The position numbers were made by a program, and so were the translations under genes. A stretch of DNA of 41,537 bases from CAYVXE01 sp964455375 (GTDB lineage: Bacteria; Zhuqueibacterota; Zhuqueibacteria; Oceanimicrobiales; Oceanimicrobiaceae). How positions within the stretch are numbered: the first letter of the stretch is position 1; the number at the start of each line of letters is the position of its first letter. The DNA lies in contig CAYVXE010000032.1 in the NCBI GenBank assembly GCA_964455375.1, positions 1-41,537 of the forward strand, read 5' to 3'. Below are positions 32,441 to 41,473 of this stretch, one piece after another. The notes under the pieces were generated by a model. The model was not told where the DNA came from. It did not search any database and saw only the letters and a program-made list of their open reading frames with translations.

Positions 32441-33088
32441 TTGACGGAAATAACCCCCAAAATATTATTAGATGTTGTTGATAAATTAGACGCCGCTTAT
32501 CCCGATGCCCGCCAGGAATTGAACTTTGAAACGCCATTCCAATTACTCATTGCCACAATCCTTGCCGCCCAATCAACCGATGAGCGGGTCAACCGTGTGA
32601 CGGAGGGGTTGTTTAAAAAATATCCCACACCGCAAGCATTTGTAGAAGCGGATATTTCTCAGTTGGAAGATGGCATTCGCTCGACGGGATTTTACCGGAA
32701 TAAGGCAAAGAATGTCAAAGCTTGCTGTGCAATGCTGCTGGAAAAACACAACGGGGCAATTCCACCAAGCGTCGAAGAACTTGTAACTCTGCCGGGTGTA
32801 GGCCGGAAGACGGCTAATATCGTTTTATCGAACGCCATGGGAATTCCTGCCATTGGTGTCGATACTCATACGCTGCGCGTTTCAAACCGCATAGGTGTGG
32901 TTTCCGATGTTAAGAATCCGGACAAAATTGAACAAAAGCTTTGTGAACTATTACCTGAAGAGAAGTGGCATCGTGCGAATATTCTCATTCAGTGGCACGG
33001 TCGGTACACCTGTAAAGCCAAGAGACCGGATTGCACAAATTGTGTAGTTTATCATTTATGTAACTGGGAGGATAAGTCCAATTATTAG
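32441..33088 (+). CDS. nth: Endonuclease III (DNA glycosylase/AP lyase)
   Basis: Base-excision repair enzyme removing oxidised pyrimidines and cleaving the abasic site. It shows the helix-hairpin-helix LPGVGRKTANIV with catalytic Lys123, catalytic Asp141 in GVDTHTLRVSNR, and the C-terminal 4Fe-4S loop with C-x6-C-x2-C-x5-C (CKAKRPDCTNCVVYHLC). LLIATILAAQSTDERVN is the typical helix near the N-terminus. The length of 215 aa matches the family (211 in E. coli). The start is probably TTG 32441: GAGG lies 6 bases upstream, and TTG 32429 would place the SD inside the gene. The next gene follows 30 bases later. Confidence 0.96.
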   Translation: MTEITPKILLDVVDKLDAAYPDARQELNFETPFQLLIATILAAQSTDERVNRVTEGLFKKYPTPQAFVEADISQLEDGIRSTGFYRNKAKNVKACCAMLLEKHNGAIPPSVEELVTLPGVGRKTANIVLSNAMGIPAIGVDTHTLRVSNRIGVVSDVKNPDKIEQKLCELLPEEKWHRANILIQWHGRYTCKAKRPDCTNCVVYHLCNWEDKSNY

Positions 33089-33118
33089 TGAGTTTAAAAA
33101 ACAGGATTAGCTTTATAA

Positions 33119-33484
33119 ATGCATAAAGACATCGATGATAACCAACGAAACTATAATGAAAACAATGATGCTTCAGACCGGATTGCTGATTTAATTTCAA
33201 AAGAAGCGCTTGTGAATCTATTGGTTAGAAAAGGTATTTGCAGTATAAATGAACTGTACGAAGAAGAGCAAAAGCTAAAGGACAGCATAAGCGAGAATGA
33301 GCCGTTGCCTTTGGTACAGATTCCTTCTTTTAAAGAAACCGGTCTAAGGGTTCATCACCATAAAAAGACGAATTGGCTTAAACGAAAAATGGTAAAGCGT
33401 CATTGGACCAGAAGATTGGGAACAGCCCTTTTTGGATGGGAATGGAAAAAAGTTCGTGTAAAGGCAGAGGAGCCTCAAAATTGA
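33119..33484 (+). CDS. Hypothetical protein (121 aa) upstream of the TPM-domain gene
   Basis: Not recognised. It is a soluble protein with no signal peptide. An acidic, Asn-rich N-terminus is followed by ADLISKEALVNLLVRKGICSINELYEEEQKLKD, which reads as an amphipathic helical segment, and a basic C-terminal half (KTNWLKRKMVKRHWTRRLGTALFGWEWKK). SKEALVNLLVRKGIcS..E.. is the sort of sequence seen in short helix-turn segments of regulatory proteins, but I cannot name a fold. The stop overlaps the next gene's TTG start (TTGA), so it is translationally coupled to the TPM-domain protein. SD CAGGAT lies about 12 bases upstream. Confidence 0.7.
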   Translation: MHKDIDDNQRNYNENNDASDRIADLISKEALVNLLVRKGICSINELYEEEQKLKDSISENEPLPLVQIPSFKETGLRVHHHKKTNWLKRKMVKRHWTRRLGTALFGWEWKKVRVKAEEPQN

Positions 33485-34275
33485 AACGACAAAAAATTGT
33501 TTTTTTAATATTTTTTTTATTTTCTTTTACTTTAATCTTAGGTGGATTCGTTTTTGCTCAAACGCAGTTCCCGAAGCCGGTGGGTTTTGTAAATGATTTT
33601 GCCGGCGTTATTGCACCTGAGATTGAGCGTAAAATTGATACTGTTTGCCGTGAGGTGAAAAGAAAGACGGGATCAGAAATAGCCGTCGCAACCATTGAAA
33701 CCACCGGAGATGAAGATTATAATGAGTATGCCAACAAATTGTTTGAAGCCTGGAAGATCGGTTCGCAGGGGAAAGACAATGGCGTGCTCTTGTTGCAAGT
33801 AACAAAAGATCGAAAATTCAGAATTGAAGTCGGTTATGGACTTGAAGGAATTATCCCGGATGGACTTGCGGGAGAGATTCGCGACCGCTATGTTTTTCCG
33901 TTTTTTAAAAAAGGTCAGTATGGTGAAGGATTGTTGGCAGGTACCCTTGCTGTGGCCGGTATTATCGCGAAAGATGCCGGTGTTCAAATAACCGGAGTGG
34001 AACGGGTTCCGGCAGTCGGCCAGCGTACATCCCGCAGGAGCAGTAGTAGCGGCCTCATAAAACTTCTCTTATTTGCCTTGATTTTTTTATTTTTCCGTGG
34101 TGGTCGTGGCGGTCGCGGCCGCGGCGGTATTTTACCATGGTTGTTTTTGGGTAGCATGATGGGTGGGGGCGGCAACCGCGGTGGCGGGTTCGGTGGAGGC
34201 GGCGGCTTCGGAGGTGGTTTTGGTGGATTTGGTGGCGGTATGAGCGGTGGTGGCGGTGCCGGCGGTGGCTATTGA
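33481..34275 (+). CDS. Exported TPM-domain protein with Gly-rich tail (264 aa)
   Basis: Signal peptide KRQKIVFLIFFLFSFTLILGGFVFA. The TPM fold (formerly TPM_phosphatase, about residues 30-165) has FVNDFAGVIAPEIERKIDTVCREVKRKTGSEIAVATI, the KDNGVLLLQVTKDRKFRIEVGYGLEG motif and LAGEIRDRY. A transmembrane segment (LIKLLLFALIFLFF) follows, then a Gly/Arg/Phe-rich tail (RGGRGGRGRGG, GGGFGGGGGFGG). TTG 33481 is the likely start: GAGGAG lies 8 bases upstream, it overlaps the previous gene's stop, and it puts the signal peptide at the N-terminus. Earlier ATGs would bury the signal. TPM proteins are often linked with LemA, which is two genes downstream. Homologs occur in photosystem II repair and membrane quality control; the role here is unknown. 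Confidence 0.9.
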   Translation: MKRQKIVFLIFFLFSFTLILGGFVFAQTQFPKPVGFVNDFAGVIAPEIERKIDTVCREVKRKTGSEIAVATIETTGDEDYNEYANKLFEAWKIGSQGKDNGVLLLQVTKDRKFRIEVGYGLEGIIPDGLAGEIRDRYVFPFFKKGQYGEGLLAGTLAVAGIIAKDAGVQITGVERVPAVGQRTSRRSSSSGLIKLLLFALIFLFFRGGRGGRGRGGILPWLFLGSMMGGGGNRGGGFGGGGGFGGGFGGFGGGMSGGGGAGGGY

Positions 34276-34454
34276 CATTTCAATGAGTTGCCTTTGGCCA
34301 CGGAGTGGACACAGATTTTTGGCCATTGAAGGTTGAATTTGTTTTAATTTTAGAGGATGTATTTTTAGATCAATCGAATTTATATTCGGCCATTATAAAT
34401 CTTTGGCATTGTGTTTTTTAGTCTTGTTATTTCTGAATTATAAGGGAGACCCAA

Positions 34455-35180
34455 GTGTCTAAAATACCAGATTCACCTGAACAGATTTTTACAGAATTTG
34501 TGAATGATTGCCAATCTGCCTATCCGGCTGAGCTGCAGGCCGTGGTTTTGTACGGGAGTGGAGCAAGAGGGGAGTACGTTGCCCGAAAATCCGATATTAA
34601 TTTTTTGGTCATCTTAACCCAAAATGGAATTGATGCATTGGATAAGGCCCTGCCGCTTGTTCCCAAATGGCGTAAACAAAATGTCGCGCTGCCCCTGTTT
34701 TTGACAAAGGAATATATTCTGTCTTCTCTCGATACATTTCCTCTGGAGTTTCTCGATATGAAACTGTTTCATAAAACCGTGTTTGGGGAAGACTTCTTAA
34801 ATGATATTCAAATTGAAAAGAAAGACTTAAGACTTCAGTTAGAAAGAGAATTGCGGGGCAAACTCATTTACTTACGCAACGGTTTTTTACAGGCAGGCAA
34901 TGACCGGGAGCAATTGAGACAGTTGCTGGCAACATCGGTTGCTACATTTGTGTCGATTTTCCAGGGATTGCTGCACTTGAAAGATGTCAATATCCCAAAA
35001 GAAAAGGCACTGATTTTTGATGCTGCAAGTAAAGAATTCGGGTTGAAAAAAGATATTTTCACGCATGTTTTAAACGTAAAACATGGAACCTGGCACGGCT
35101 CTAAACGTCAGCTTCAAGAGATAACCATGGATTATATTCATGAAATTAAGAATTTAGTTGAAATGGTTGACAGATTGTAA
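34455..35180 (+). CDS. Nucleotidyltransferase-fold protein (241 aa)
   Basis: The N-terminal half is a MNT/KNT-type nucleotidyltransferase domain: VVLYGSGARGEYVARKSDIN, with the GS motif and an acidic SD-I-N pattern. The usual second Asp of the D-x-D metal pair appears as Asn (DIN), so catalytic activity may be reduced or use another acid. The C-terminal half is helical (DLRLQLERELRGKLIYLRNG, QLLATSVATFVSIFQGLLHL, YIHEIKNLVEMVDRL), as in HEPN/KNTase-C-like bundles. The start is GTG 34455 with GGGAG 6-7 bases upstream. It lies between the TPM-domain and LemA genes and is probably in the same operon. The substrate is unknown. Confidence 0.82.
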   Translation: MSKIPDSPEQIFTEFVNDCQSAYPAELQAVVLYGSGARGEYVARKSDINFLVILTQNGIDALDKALPLVPKWRKQNVALPLFLTKEYILSSLDTFPLEFLDMKLFHKTVFGEDFLNDIQIEKKDLRLQLERELRGKLIYLRNGFLQAGNDREQLRQLLATSVATFVSIFQGLLHLKDVNIPKEKALIFDAASKEFGLKKDIFTHVLNVKHGTWHGSKRQLQEITMDYIHEIKNLVEMVDRL

Positions 35181-35215
35181 ATGGCAAATTATCGTAAAAA
35201 TGCAGGAGGTGTTCG

Positions 35216-35845
35216 ATGAGTAAAGGTATGAAAATTTTTCTTGGCATCATTGCTGTGCTGTTTATTTTAGGCTTTATGATTTATTCATCATTAACCAGAA
35301 CCTATAACAATATTGTTAAACAAGACATCAATATTAACAAATCCTGGGCACAGGTACAGAACCAATATCAGAGAAGAGCCGATTTAATTCCAAATCTTGT
35401 TGCCACCGTGAAAGGCTACGCCTCGCATGAAAAAGGTACGCTGGAAGCGGTTGTACAGGCGCGGGCAAGTGCCACCCGTCCGCAAATCAATATCGATCCG
35501 GGCAAGTTACTACAAAATCCTCAACTTTTTCAGCAGTTTCAAAACGCACAAAATCAACTGAGCGGTGCGTTGGGCCGTTTGTTGGTGACCATTGAAAAAT
35601 ATCCGGATTTGAAGGCAAATGCAAATTTCATCCGTTTGCAGGATCAATTAGAAGGCACCGAAAATCGCATTGCAGTTGAGCGCCGTCGTTTTAATCAAGC
35701 AGTGGCGCAATACAATGAGAGTATTCGCACATTCCCCACGGTCTTGTTCGCCGGCATGTTCGGTTTTCAGAAGCGGCCATATTTTCAAGCGGCGGAAGGG
35801 GCGGAGAAAGCACCTAAAGTTGATTTTTCAACCGGTGGCAGATAG
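35216..35845 (+). CDS. lemA: LemA family protein
   Basis: LemA-type: a short N-terminal membrane anchor (MKIFLGIIAVLFILGFMIYSS) is followed by the diagnostic helical region NNIVKQDININKSWAQVQNQYQRRADLIPNLVATVKGYASHE, then ALGRLLVTIEKYPDLKANANFIRLQDQLEGTENRIAVERRRFNQAVAQYN and a C-terminal FPTVLFAGMFGFQKRPYF. The length of 209 aa is normal. It has a perfect SD (AGGAGG). LemA proteins are membrane proteins of uncertain function, commonly paired with TPM-domain proteins as here. The gene lies 35 bases after the nucleotidyltransferase. Confidence 0.95.
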   Translation: MSKGMKIFLGIIAVLFILGFMIYSSLTRTYNNIVKQDININKSWAQVQNQYQRRADLIPNLVATVKGYASHEKGTLEAVVQARASATRPQINIDPGKLLQNPQLFQQFQNAQNQLSGALGRLLVTIEKYPDLKANANFIRLQDQLEGTENRIAVERRRFNQAVAQYNESIRTFPTVLFAGMFGFQKRPYFQAAEGAEKAPKVDFSTGGR

Positions 35846-36180
35846 CCTTCCGATTTTTTGCTTATTTTCTGTTTTTTTGCTGGGAAGAAAAGGTGAAGCG
35901 AGGATGTTTATCTCATAAGAACACAAGATGAAGGTTTATGATTGAGTCGTCTTGACGAGCCGTTTGATTGAAAATAAGAATATGAGCTCTTTTTTTCTTA
36001 AAAATAAGAAAAAATATAATTATCTTGACCAAAATAAAATGTTTGTTTTGGTTAGACGTAATAAAATCAGTATGTTATTTGGTTCCTTGAAAAAGTTAGC
36101 CAATCAGATTGTTTTGGTATAGAATTTGATAAGGAAATCGCACGTGAAATTTATTAAACGTTTAACAACATGGAGGAGTT
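35846..36180. promoter_or_regulatory. Intergenic region with candidate gdhA promoter
   Basis: The stretch is AT-rich. TTGGTT (36048-36053) and TATGTT (36071-36076) with a 17-base spacer are a weak sigma70-like candidate, and a TTGACC lies at 36025 without a matching -10. No gene and no clear terminator for lemA are seen. A strong SD (GGAGG) precedes gdhA. Confidence 0.4.
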
Positions 36181-37542
36181 ATGTCCGATTATTCTCAAGA
36201 ATTAATGGCTCATGTAAAAGCAAAAAATCCAAGTGAGCCGGAATTCCATCAGGCTGTTGAAGAAGTTGTGGAATCATTGGTTTTGGTTTTAGAACGACAT
36301 CCGGAATACCGTTCTGCTAAAATACTGGAACGCATGATTGAACCGGAGCGAGTGCTCATGTTTCGTGTACCCTGGGTGGACGATCAGGGCATAGTTCAGG
36401 TCAACCGCGGATTTAGAATAGAGATGAACAGTGCCATCGGGCCTTACAAAGGTGGGTTGCGGTTTCACCCGTCCGTAAATCTGGGCATCCTAAAATTTCT
36501 GGCGTTTGAACAAGTCTTTAAAAATAGTTTGACGACGTTACCGATGGGCGGTGGAAAAGGCGGATCCGATTTTGATCCGAAAGGCAAAAGTGACAATGAA
36601 GTCATGCGTTTTTGTCAGAGTTTTATGACTGAACTGTTCCGCCACATTGGGGCGGACACCGATGTCCCGGCCGGTGATATCGGCGTCGGTGGCAGGGAAA
36701 TTGGCTATCTTTTTGGTCAATACAAAAGATTGCGCAATGAATTTACCGGTGTTCTTACAGGGAAAGGCCTGAACTGGGGTGGCTCTCTCATCCGGCCTGA
36801 AGCCACCGGCTACGGCTCTGTTTATTTTGCCTCTGAAATGCTGAACACGCGTCATGAAACTCTGGAAGGTAAAACCTGCCTGGTCTCCGGTAGTGGAAAT
36901 GTGGCTCAATTTACGGTGGAAAAAATCAATCAGTTGGGCGGTAAAGTGGTCACCATGTCGGACTCAAGTGGTTATATTTACGATGCGGCCGGTATCAATG
37001 AAGAGAAAGTTGAATTTGTGAAGGAACTCAAGAATATTCGTCGCGGCAGAATTAAGGAATATGCTGAAAAATATTCTAACGTTGTTTTTACTCCAGCGGA
37101 TCCTTCTGCGGATCATAATGAAATTTGGAACCACAAAGCGGACTGCGCTTTCCCCAGTGCAACGCAGAATGAAATCGATGCCATCGATGCACAAAATCTT
37201 TTGAACAATGGCGTTTACGTTGTGAGCGAAGGAGCAAATATGCCGACAGCGCTGGACGGGGTGAAACTATTTCTGGATGCTGGTATTCTTTTCGGACCGG
37301 CCAAAGCTGCAAATGCAGGTGGCGTCGCAGTTTCAGGGTTGGAGATGACGCAAAATAGTATGCGTTTACCCTGGAGCAGAGAGGAAGTCGACAAGAAATT
37401 GCACCAGATTATGAAGAGTATTCATAAAACGTGCATGGAGATGTCCGAACGATTTGGTACGCCGGGCAATTACGTTAATGGCGCCAATATCGGTGGTTTC
37501 CTGAAAGTCGCTGATGCTATGATGGATCAGGGTATCGTGTAA
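36181..37542 (+). CDS. gdhA: Glutamate dehydrogenase, NADP-type (hexameric)
   Basis: Oxidative deamination of glutamate or, in the usual assimilatory direction, amination of 2-oxoglutarate. The sequence follows the 450-aa bacterial NADP-GDH pattern: FRVPWVDDQGIVQVNRGFRIEMNSAIGPYKGGLRFHPSVNLGILKFLAFEQVFKNSLT, the catalytic and substrate-binding Lys-Gly-rich stretch GGGKGGSDFDPKGKS, DVPAGDIGVGGREIGYLFG, the LSGSGNVA-like cofactor loop VSGSGNVAQF, and ANAGGVAVSGLEMTQN. The length of 453 matches E. coli gdhA (447). Cofactor choice is taken from the overall subfamily. ATG 36181 has SD GGAGG. It is monocistronic, with a strong terminator after it. Confidence 0.96.
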   Translation: MSDYSQELMAHVKAKNPSEPEFHQAVEEVVESLVLVLERHPEYRSAKILERMIEPERVLMFRVPWVDDQGIVQVNRGFRIEMNSAIGPYKGGLRFHPSVNLGILKFLAFEQVFKNSLTTLPMGGGKGGSDFDPKGKSDNEVMRFCQSFMTELFRHIGADTDVPAGDIGVGGREIGYLFGQYKRLRNEFTGVLTGKGLNWGGSLIRPEATGYGSVYFASEMLNTRHETLEGKTCLVSGSGNVAQFTVEKINQLGGKVVTMSDSSGYIYDAAGINEEKVEFVKELKNIRRGRIKEYAEKYSNVVFTPADPSADHNEIWNHKADCAFPSATQNEIDAIDAQNLLNNGVYVVSEGANMPTALDGVKLFLDAGILFGPAKAANAGGVAVSGLEMTQNSMRLPWSREEVDKKLHQIMKSIHKTCMEMSERFGTPGNYVNGANIGGFLKVADAMMDQGIV

Positions 37543-37572
37543 AATCTGTTTCATTCAACGATGTTTCAAATC

Positions 37573-37610
37573 AAATCGGAGTGATCGCAGATCGCTCCGA
37601 TTTCTCTATT
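37573..37610 (+). terminator. Terminator after gdhA
   Basis: AAATCGGAGTGATC (37573-37586) pairs with GATCGCTCCGATTT (37590-37603) with one G-T wobble and a GCA loop, followed by TCTCTATTTTATT. The GTG at 37581, a possible long start of the next gene, lies inside this stem. Confidence 0.85.
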
Positions 37611-37640
37611 TTATTCTCTACCCTCAAAGGTTGTTCCTAC

Positions 37641-40631
37641 ATGCAAAAAGATGAAAAAAACGCGGTTTTTAACCCGTACTGGTTAGAACAAGGATATTCT
37701 TCCCGTTTTCAGGTTTTTCAGAATCTGATGCGGTTTCGAATACGGAATATTCTTTTAGTGTCAAGTTTGTACGATCTCTTTTTGTTGGAAGAGGACGGCC
37801 GCCTCTATGAACTGATCCGTGAAGAATATCAGGAGCTGCACTTATCGCATTCACCTGAATTGACCAGAGCGTCCAGTGCGAAAGAAGCGATGGAACTGGC
37901 AAAGGAGGAAAAGCGCTTTGATTTAATCATTAGCACATTACATATTGAAGATATGCAATGTTATGAATTTGCAAAAATGGTCAAGGAATCCGACCTTGGA
38001 ATCCCAATCGTTTTGCTGGCTTACGATCATCGTGAGCTTTCAGAGATGCTGCTTTATAAAAACGCCGCTGTTTTCGATGAAGTGTTCGTGTGGCAAGGGG
38101 ACTTCCGGCTCCTCATCGCTATCATTAAAATACTCGAAGACCGGATGAATGTTGATCATGACACCCGCATGGTCGGTGTGCAGTCCATGATTATCATTGA
38201 AGACCGCGTGCAATATTATTCCTCTTTTTTGCCGATGCTCTACATGGAATTGTTTAATCACCAGCGCAGATTAATTGGAGAAGGCGTTAATTTGTCGCAC
38301 AAATTCCTGCGCATGCGTGCCAGACCGAAGATTCTATTATTTACCAATTACGATGATGCGTGGCAATTCTTTACGAAATACAATGACTATATCTTAGGCG
38401 TCATTTCCGATATTGACTTTAAGCGTCATGGGGTAGATGATCCGAAAGCAGGGTTAAAGTTTGCCAAAAATGTAAAGAAACAACATCAGGATGTTCCGAT
38501 ATTGCTGCAATCAGATTCCAGAGAATTTGAAAAAAAGGCGTATGAAATCGGTGCATCATTTGCGCTGAAAGGGTCGCCGACTTTGTTGCATCAATTAAGT
38601 GATTTTATGCTGGAGCATTTCGGTTTTGGGGATTTTGTTTTCAGGTTGCCCAGCGGTGCTGAAGTAGGCCGGGCCACGAATCTAAAGTCACTTGAAAAAC
38701 AATTGTATATCGTCCCCGAAGAAAGTATCCGCTACCATAGTGAAAGAAACCATTTTTCCAATTGGTTGAAGGCTCGAACGGAGTTTGGTTTGGCGCATAA
38801 ACTGCGACCGGTAAAAGTCTCTGATTTCGATTCGGTAAAAGCATTGCGGGAAAAGTTGATTTCATCGGTTAATGAGTACCGGCGAAACCGGCAGAGAGGG
38901 ATTATTACCGATTTCAAAAAGGAAGCGTTTTATCCGCAAACCAGCCTTGCACGCATTGGGGGTGGATCATTAGGCGGTAAAGCCCGGGGCTTGAGTTTCC
39001 TGAACAAGCTTCTCTACAATTTTAAAATCAATAACCGCTTCGACGGCGTTAAGATATTCACACCACCGGCGTTGGTCATCGCTACGGATGTTTTTGACCG
39101 ATTTCTTGACGATAATGATTTACGGGATTTCGCGCTTAATGCAACCAACGATGAAGAAATAAGATATCGTTTCGTCGAGGCAGAACATTTTTCCGCGGAT
39201 ATTGTTGACGGATTGCGGGATTTCCTGCAACTGGTGCAAATACCGTTAGCCGTGCGTTCCTCCAGCTTGCTGGAAGATTCTCAATATTTCCCGTTTGCCG
39301 GTGTTTACAGCACTCTGATGATTCCCAATAACGACCGGAATCTTTCCATTCGTTTGAACCAACTGCTCACAACCATAAAAATGGTCTATGCATCGACATT
39401 TTATCAGAATGCCAAGAGCTATTTTGAAGTTACATCGTACCGGCTCGAAGAGGAAAAGATGGCCATTGTCATTCAAAAATTGGTTGGTTCAAGGCATCAT
39501 GATCTTTTCTATCCCGATATTTCGGGGGCAGGCAAATCTTACAATTTCTATCCTGTCGACCCGCAAACATCCAAAGATGGCATTGTGTCGGTGGCACTCG
39601 GCTTAGGCAAAACGGTTTTTGATGGCGGTGAAACCGTTAAATTCAGTCCCAAATATCCCAACATTTTACCTCAGTTTAACACCGTGGAAGAATCCCTGAG
39701 ACATAATCAGCAGTCTTTCTATGCCCTAAACTTGAGTGCATTTTCGGAAGAAAGCCTGGTCTGCTGTGATGGCATGTTGCAGAAATGCAACCTGGAGGTT
39801 GCTGAAAAGGATGGCACCCTTAAATTTGTCGGGTCCACGTATTCACACGAAAATTACGCCATTTATGATGGTATTTCCAGAATCGGTTATCGAATCGTTA
39901 CCATGGCGCCCATATTAAAGCACAAACTTTTTCAACTTCCCGAAATTCTTGAAATATTACTGGATATTGGGACCTGGGCCATGGGGATGCCGGTTGAGAT
40001 TGAATTTGCCGCCAACCTGTCCGTACCGAAGGGAAGCCCCGCCGAGTTCGGTCTGCTGCAGATGCGGCCGCTGGTGTTGAAGCATGAGGTTGATTCTCTC
40101 GATGTGACGGTTTCCGATCCCGAAAAAGTTCTTTGCCAGAGCGACAACGTATTGGGCAATGGCTCGGTAGACGATATTTGCGACATTGTGTTTGTGGATA
40201 TCAATAAATTTAATCGCCTGAAAAGCAGAGAAGTGGCTAATGAAGTACACAGGTTTAATCTTAAATTGTTAAATGAAAGTCGTCCGTATCTGTTGATCGG
40301 CGTGGGTAGATGGGGGACTTTGGATCCGTTCCTGGGCATTCCAGTGAAATGGGAACAGATATCCGGTGCAAAAGTGATCGTCGAAGCGGGCTTTGAAGAT
40401 TTTGTAGTTTCACCCTCACAGGGTTCACATTTCTTTCACAATCTGACGTCATTCAGAATTGGTTATTTTACCATTGGCCAAAATTCCAAAAATAAAATTG
40501 ACTGGGATTGGCTTTCTACCATTAGACCGTTTGAAGAAATGACGTACACCAAACGTCTGCGTTTTGAAAATCCGATTACGGTTAAAATGAACGGGCACAG
40601 CAGCGAGGGACTTATTTTGAAGCCCGAGTAG
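37641..40631 (+). CDS. PEP-synthase-type ATP-grasp protein with two N-terminal receiver-like domains (996 aa)
   Basis: The C-terminal two-thirds has the pyruvate phosphate dikinase / PEP synthase N-terminal ATP-grasp plan: LARIGGGSLGGKARGLSFLNKLL, PLAVRSSSLLEDSQYFPFAGVYSTLMIPN, IVIQKLVGSRH, and PVEIEFAAN...FGLLQMRPLVLK, the E-x(n)-Q-x-RP ending. There is no GGxxSHAAI-type phosphohistidine domain and no TIM-barrel PEP domain, so a full PEP synthase reaction is not expected. The N-terminus has two receiver-like domains. The first (about 30-170) lacks the phospho-Asp (ISTLH) and Lys. The second (about 180-340) keeps the Asp in VISDIDF (D257) and K310 in ALKGS. A conserved-looking final block follows (IGVGRWGTLDPFLG, SPSQGSHFFHNL). 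The start is ATG 37641. Similar proteins are uncharacterised; a nucleotide- or phosphosignal-controlled enzyme is inference. Confidence 0.88.
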   Translation: MQKDEKNAVFNPYWLEQGYSSRFQVFQNLMRFRIRNILLVSSLYDLFLLEEDGRLYELIREEYQELHLSHSPELTRASSAKEAMELAKEEKRFDLIISTLHIEDMQCYEFAKMVKESDLGIPIVLLAYDHRELSEMLLYKNAAVFDEVFVWQGDFRLLIAIIKILEDRMNVDHDTRMVGVQSMIIIEDRVQYYSSFLPMLYMELFNHQRRLIGEGVNLSHKFLRMRARPKILLFTNYDDAWQFFTKYNDYILGVISDIDFKRHGVDDPKAGLKFAKNVKKQHQDVPILLQSDSREFEKKAYEIGASFALKGSPTLLHQLSDFMLEHFGFGDFVFRLPSGAEVGRATNLKSLEKQLYIVPEESIRYHSERNHFSNWLKARTEFGLAHKLRPVKVSDFDSVKALREKLISSVNEYRRNRQRGIITDFKKEAFYPQTSLARIGGGSLGGKARGLSFLNKLLYNFKINNRFDGVKIFTPPALVIATDVFDRFLDDNDLRDFALNATNDEEIRYRFVEAEHFSADIVDGLRDFLQLVQIPLAVRSSSLLEDSQYFPFAGVYSTLMIPNNDRNLSIRLNQLLTTIKMVYASTFYQNAKSYFEVTSYRLEEEKMAIVIQKLVGSRHHDLFYPDISGAGKSYNFYPVDPQTSKDGIVSVALGLGKTVFDGGETVKFSPKYPNILPQFNTVEESLRHNQQSFYALNLSAFSEESLVCCDGMLQKCNLEVAEKDGTLKFVGSTYSHENYAIYDGISRIGYRIVTMAPILKHKLFQLPEILEILLDIGTWAMGMPVEIEFAANLSVPKGSPAEFGLLQMRPLVLKHEVDSLDVTVSDPEKVLCQSDNVLGNGSVDDICDIVFVDINKFNRLKSREVANEVHRFNLKLLNESRPYLLIGVGRWGTLDPFLGIPVKWEQISGAKVIVEAGFEDFVVSPSQGSHFFHNLTSFRIGYFTIGQNSKNKIDWDWLSTIRPFEEMTYTKRLRFENPITVKMNGHSSEGLILKPE

Positions 40632-41470
40632 GTAGAACGTTTTTTTCATGCAGTATTGTCTTACTGCTCAACTATCTTTGCCTTTATGTCTCACCTGATA
40701 CAACGTACCCACACTCGACAACGTCGACACCATGTACGGATTGAGTTATGACTGTTTCTTCTGCCTTGCCACTTAGACCCGGCAACAATCGGGGAGAAAT
40801 CCGGAAAGATGGGATTGCTTGTCTGTAAGAATTTCTTTTTTAACTTCGATTATTCATGAATTTTCTTTAAAAGGTAATTATTCAGGTTGCCGGATAAGTT
40901 TGTAGTTCACACTTCAGTGGTTTCTCGCGTAAACGCCAGCCTGTGCCGGACCGCCTGAAGGCGGAACGATAAGCCCTGTACTTTGAAAGATGCTTAATAC
41001 TAAAACAAACATATACTTGGGCCTGTTATCACGGTAATACTGAGTTATTATGACGAAATTTTTTAAATCATTCTCACAAAGGACACCAAGCTCTCAAAGT
41101 GTCTTCTAAATTAATCTATTTCAGCTTATTCCCTTCGTGGGCTTTGTGAGTTTATTAAGCAAAAATTATAATGTTTTAGAATCGTTTGAATAATTCAGGT
41201 TTAAAGAAACGTCTATACATGCACGACACACATATTATGTTTTCGTGCAAGTATTAGCAAGATAACTAATTCTGCTTATTTTAATTGATTTAATTCGGCT
41301 GATTTACTATATATATAGCTCAATACACAAAAATTTATTAACTTACCTTTCTCGTAAAGTTCAAACATATAAATAAGGCAGATATAAACTTCGGAGAAAC
41401 AAACGTTACTTTAGTCGTCACTGAAAAAACATATAAGGTATTGTTAATTAAAGTGTTGATTATTATTTTA
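40632..41470. other. AT-rich intergenic region with repeats, no gene seen
   Basis: CTCACAAAG (41073-41081) and CTTTGTGAG (41142-41150) form an inverted pair around ACACCAAG...CTTCGTGGG. A short GCCGGACCGCCTGAAGGCGG palindrome lies near 40955. Toward the right edge the sequence is very AT-rich. No frame with an SD and plausible composition is found, and there is no tRNA-like structure. Confidence 0.45.
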
Positions 41471-41473
41471 TAA

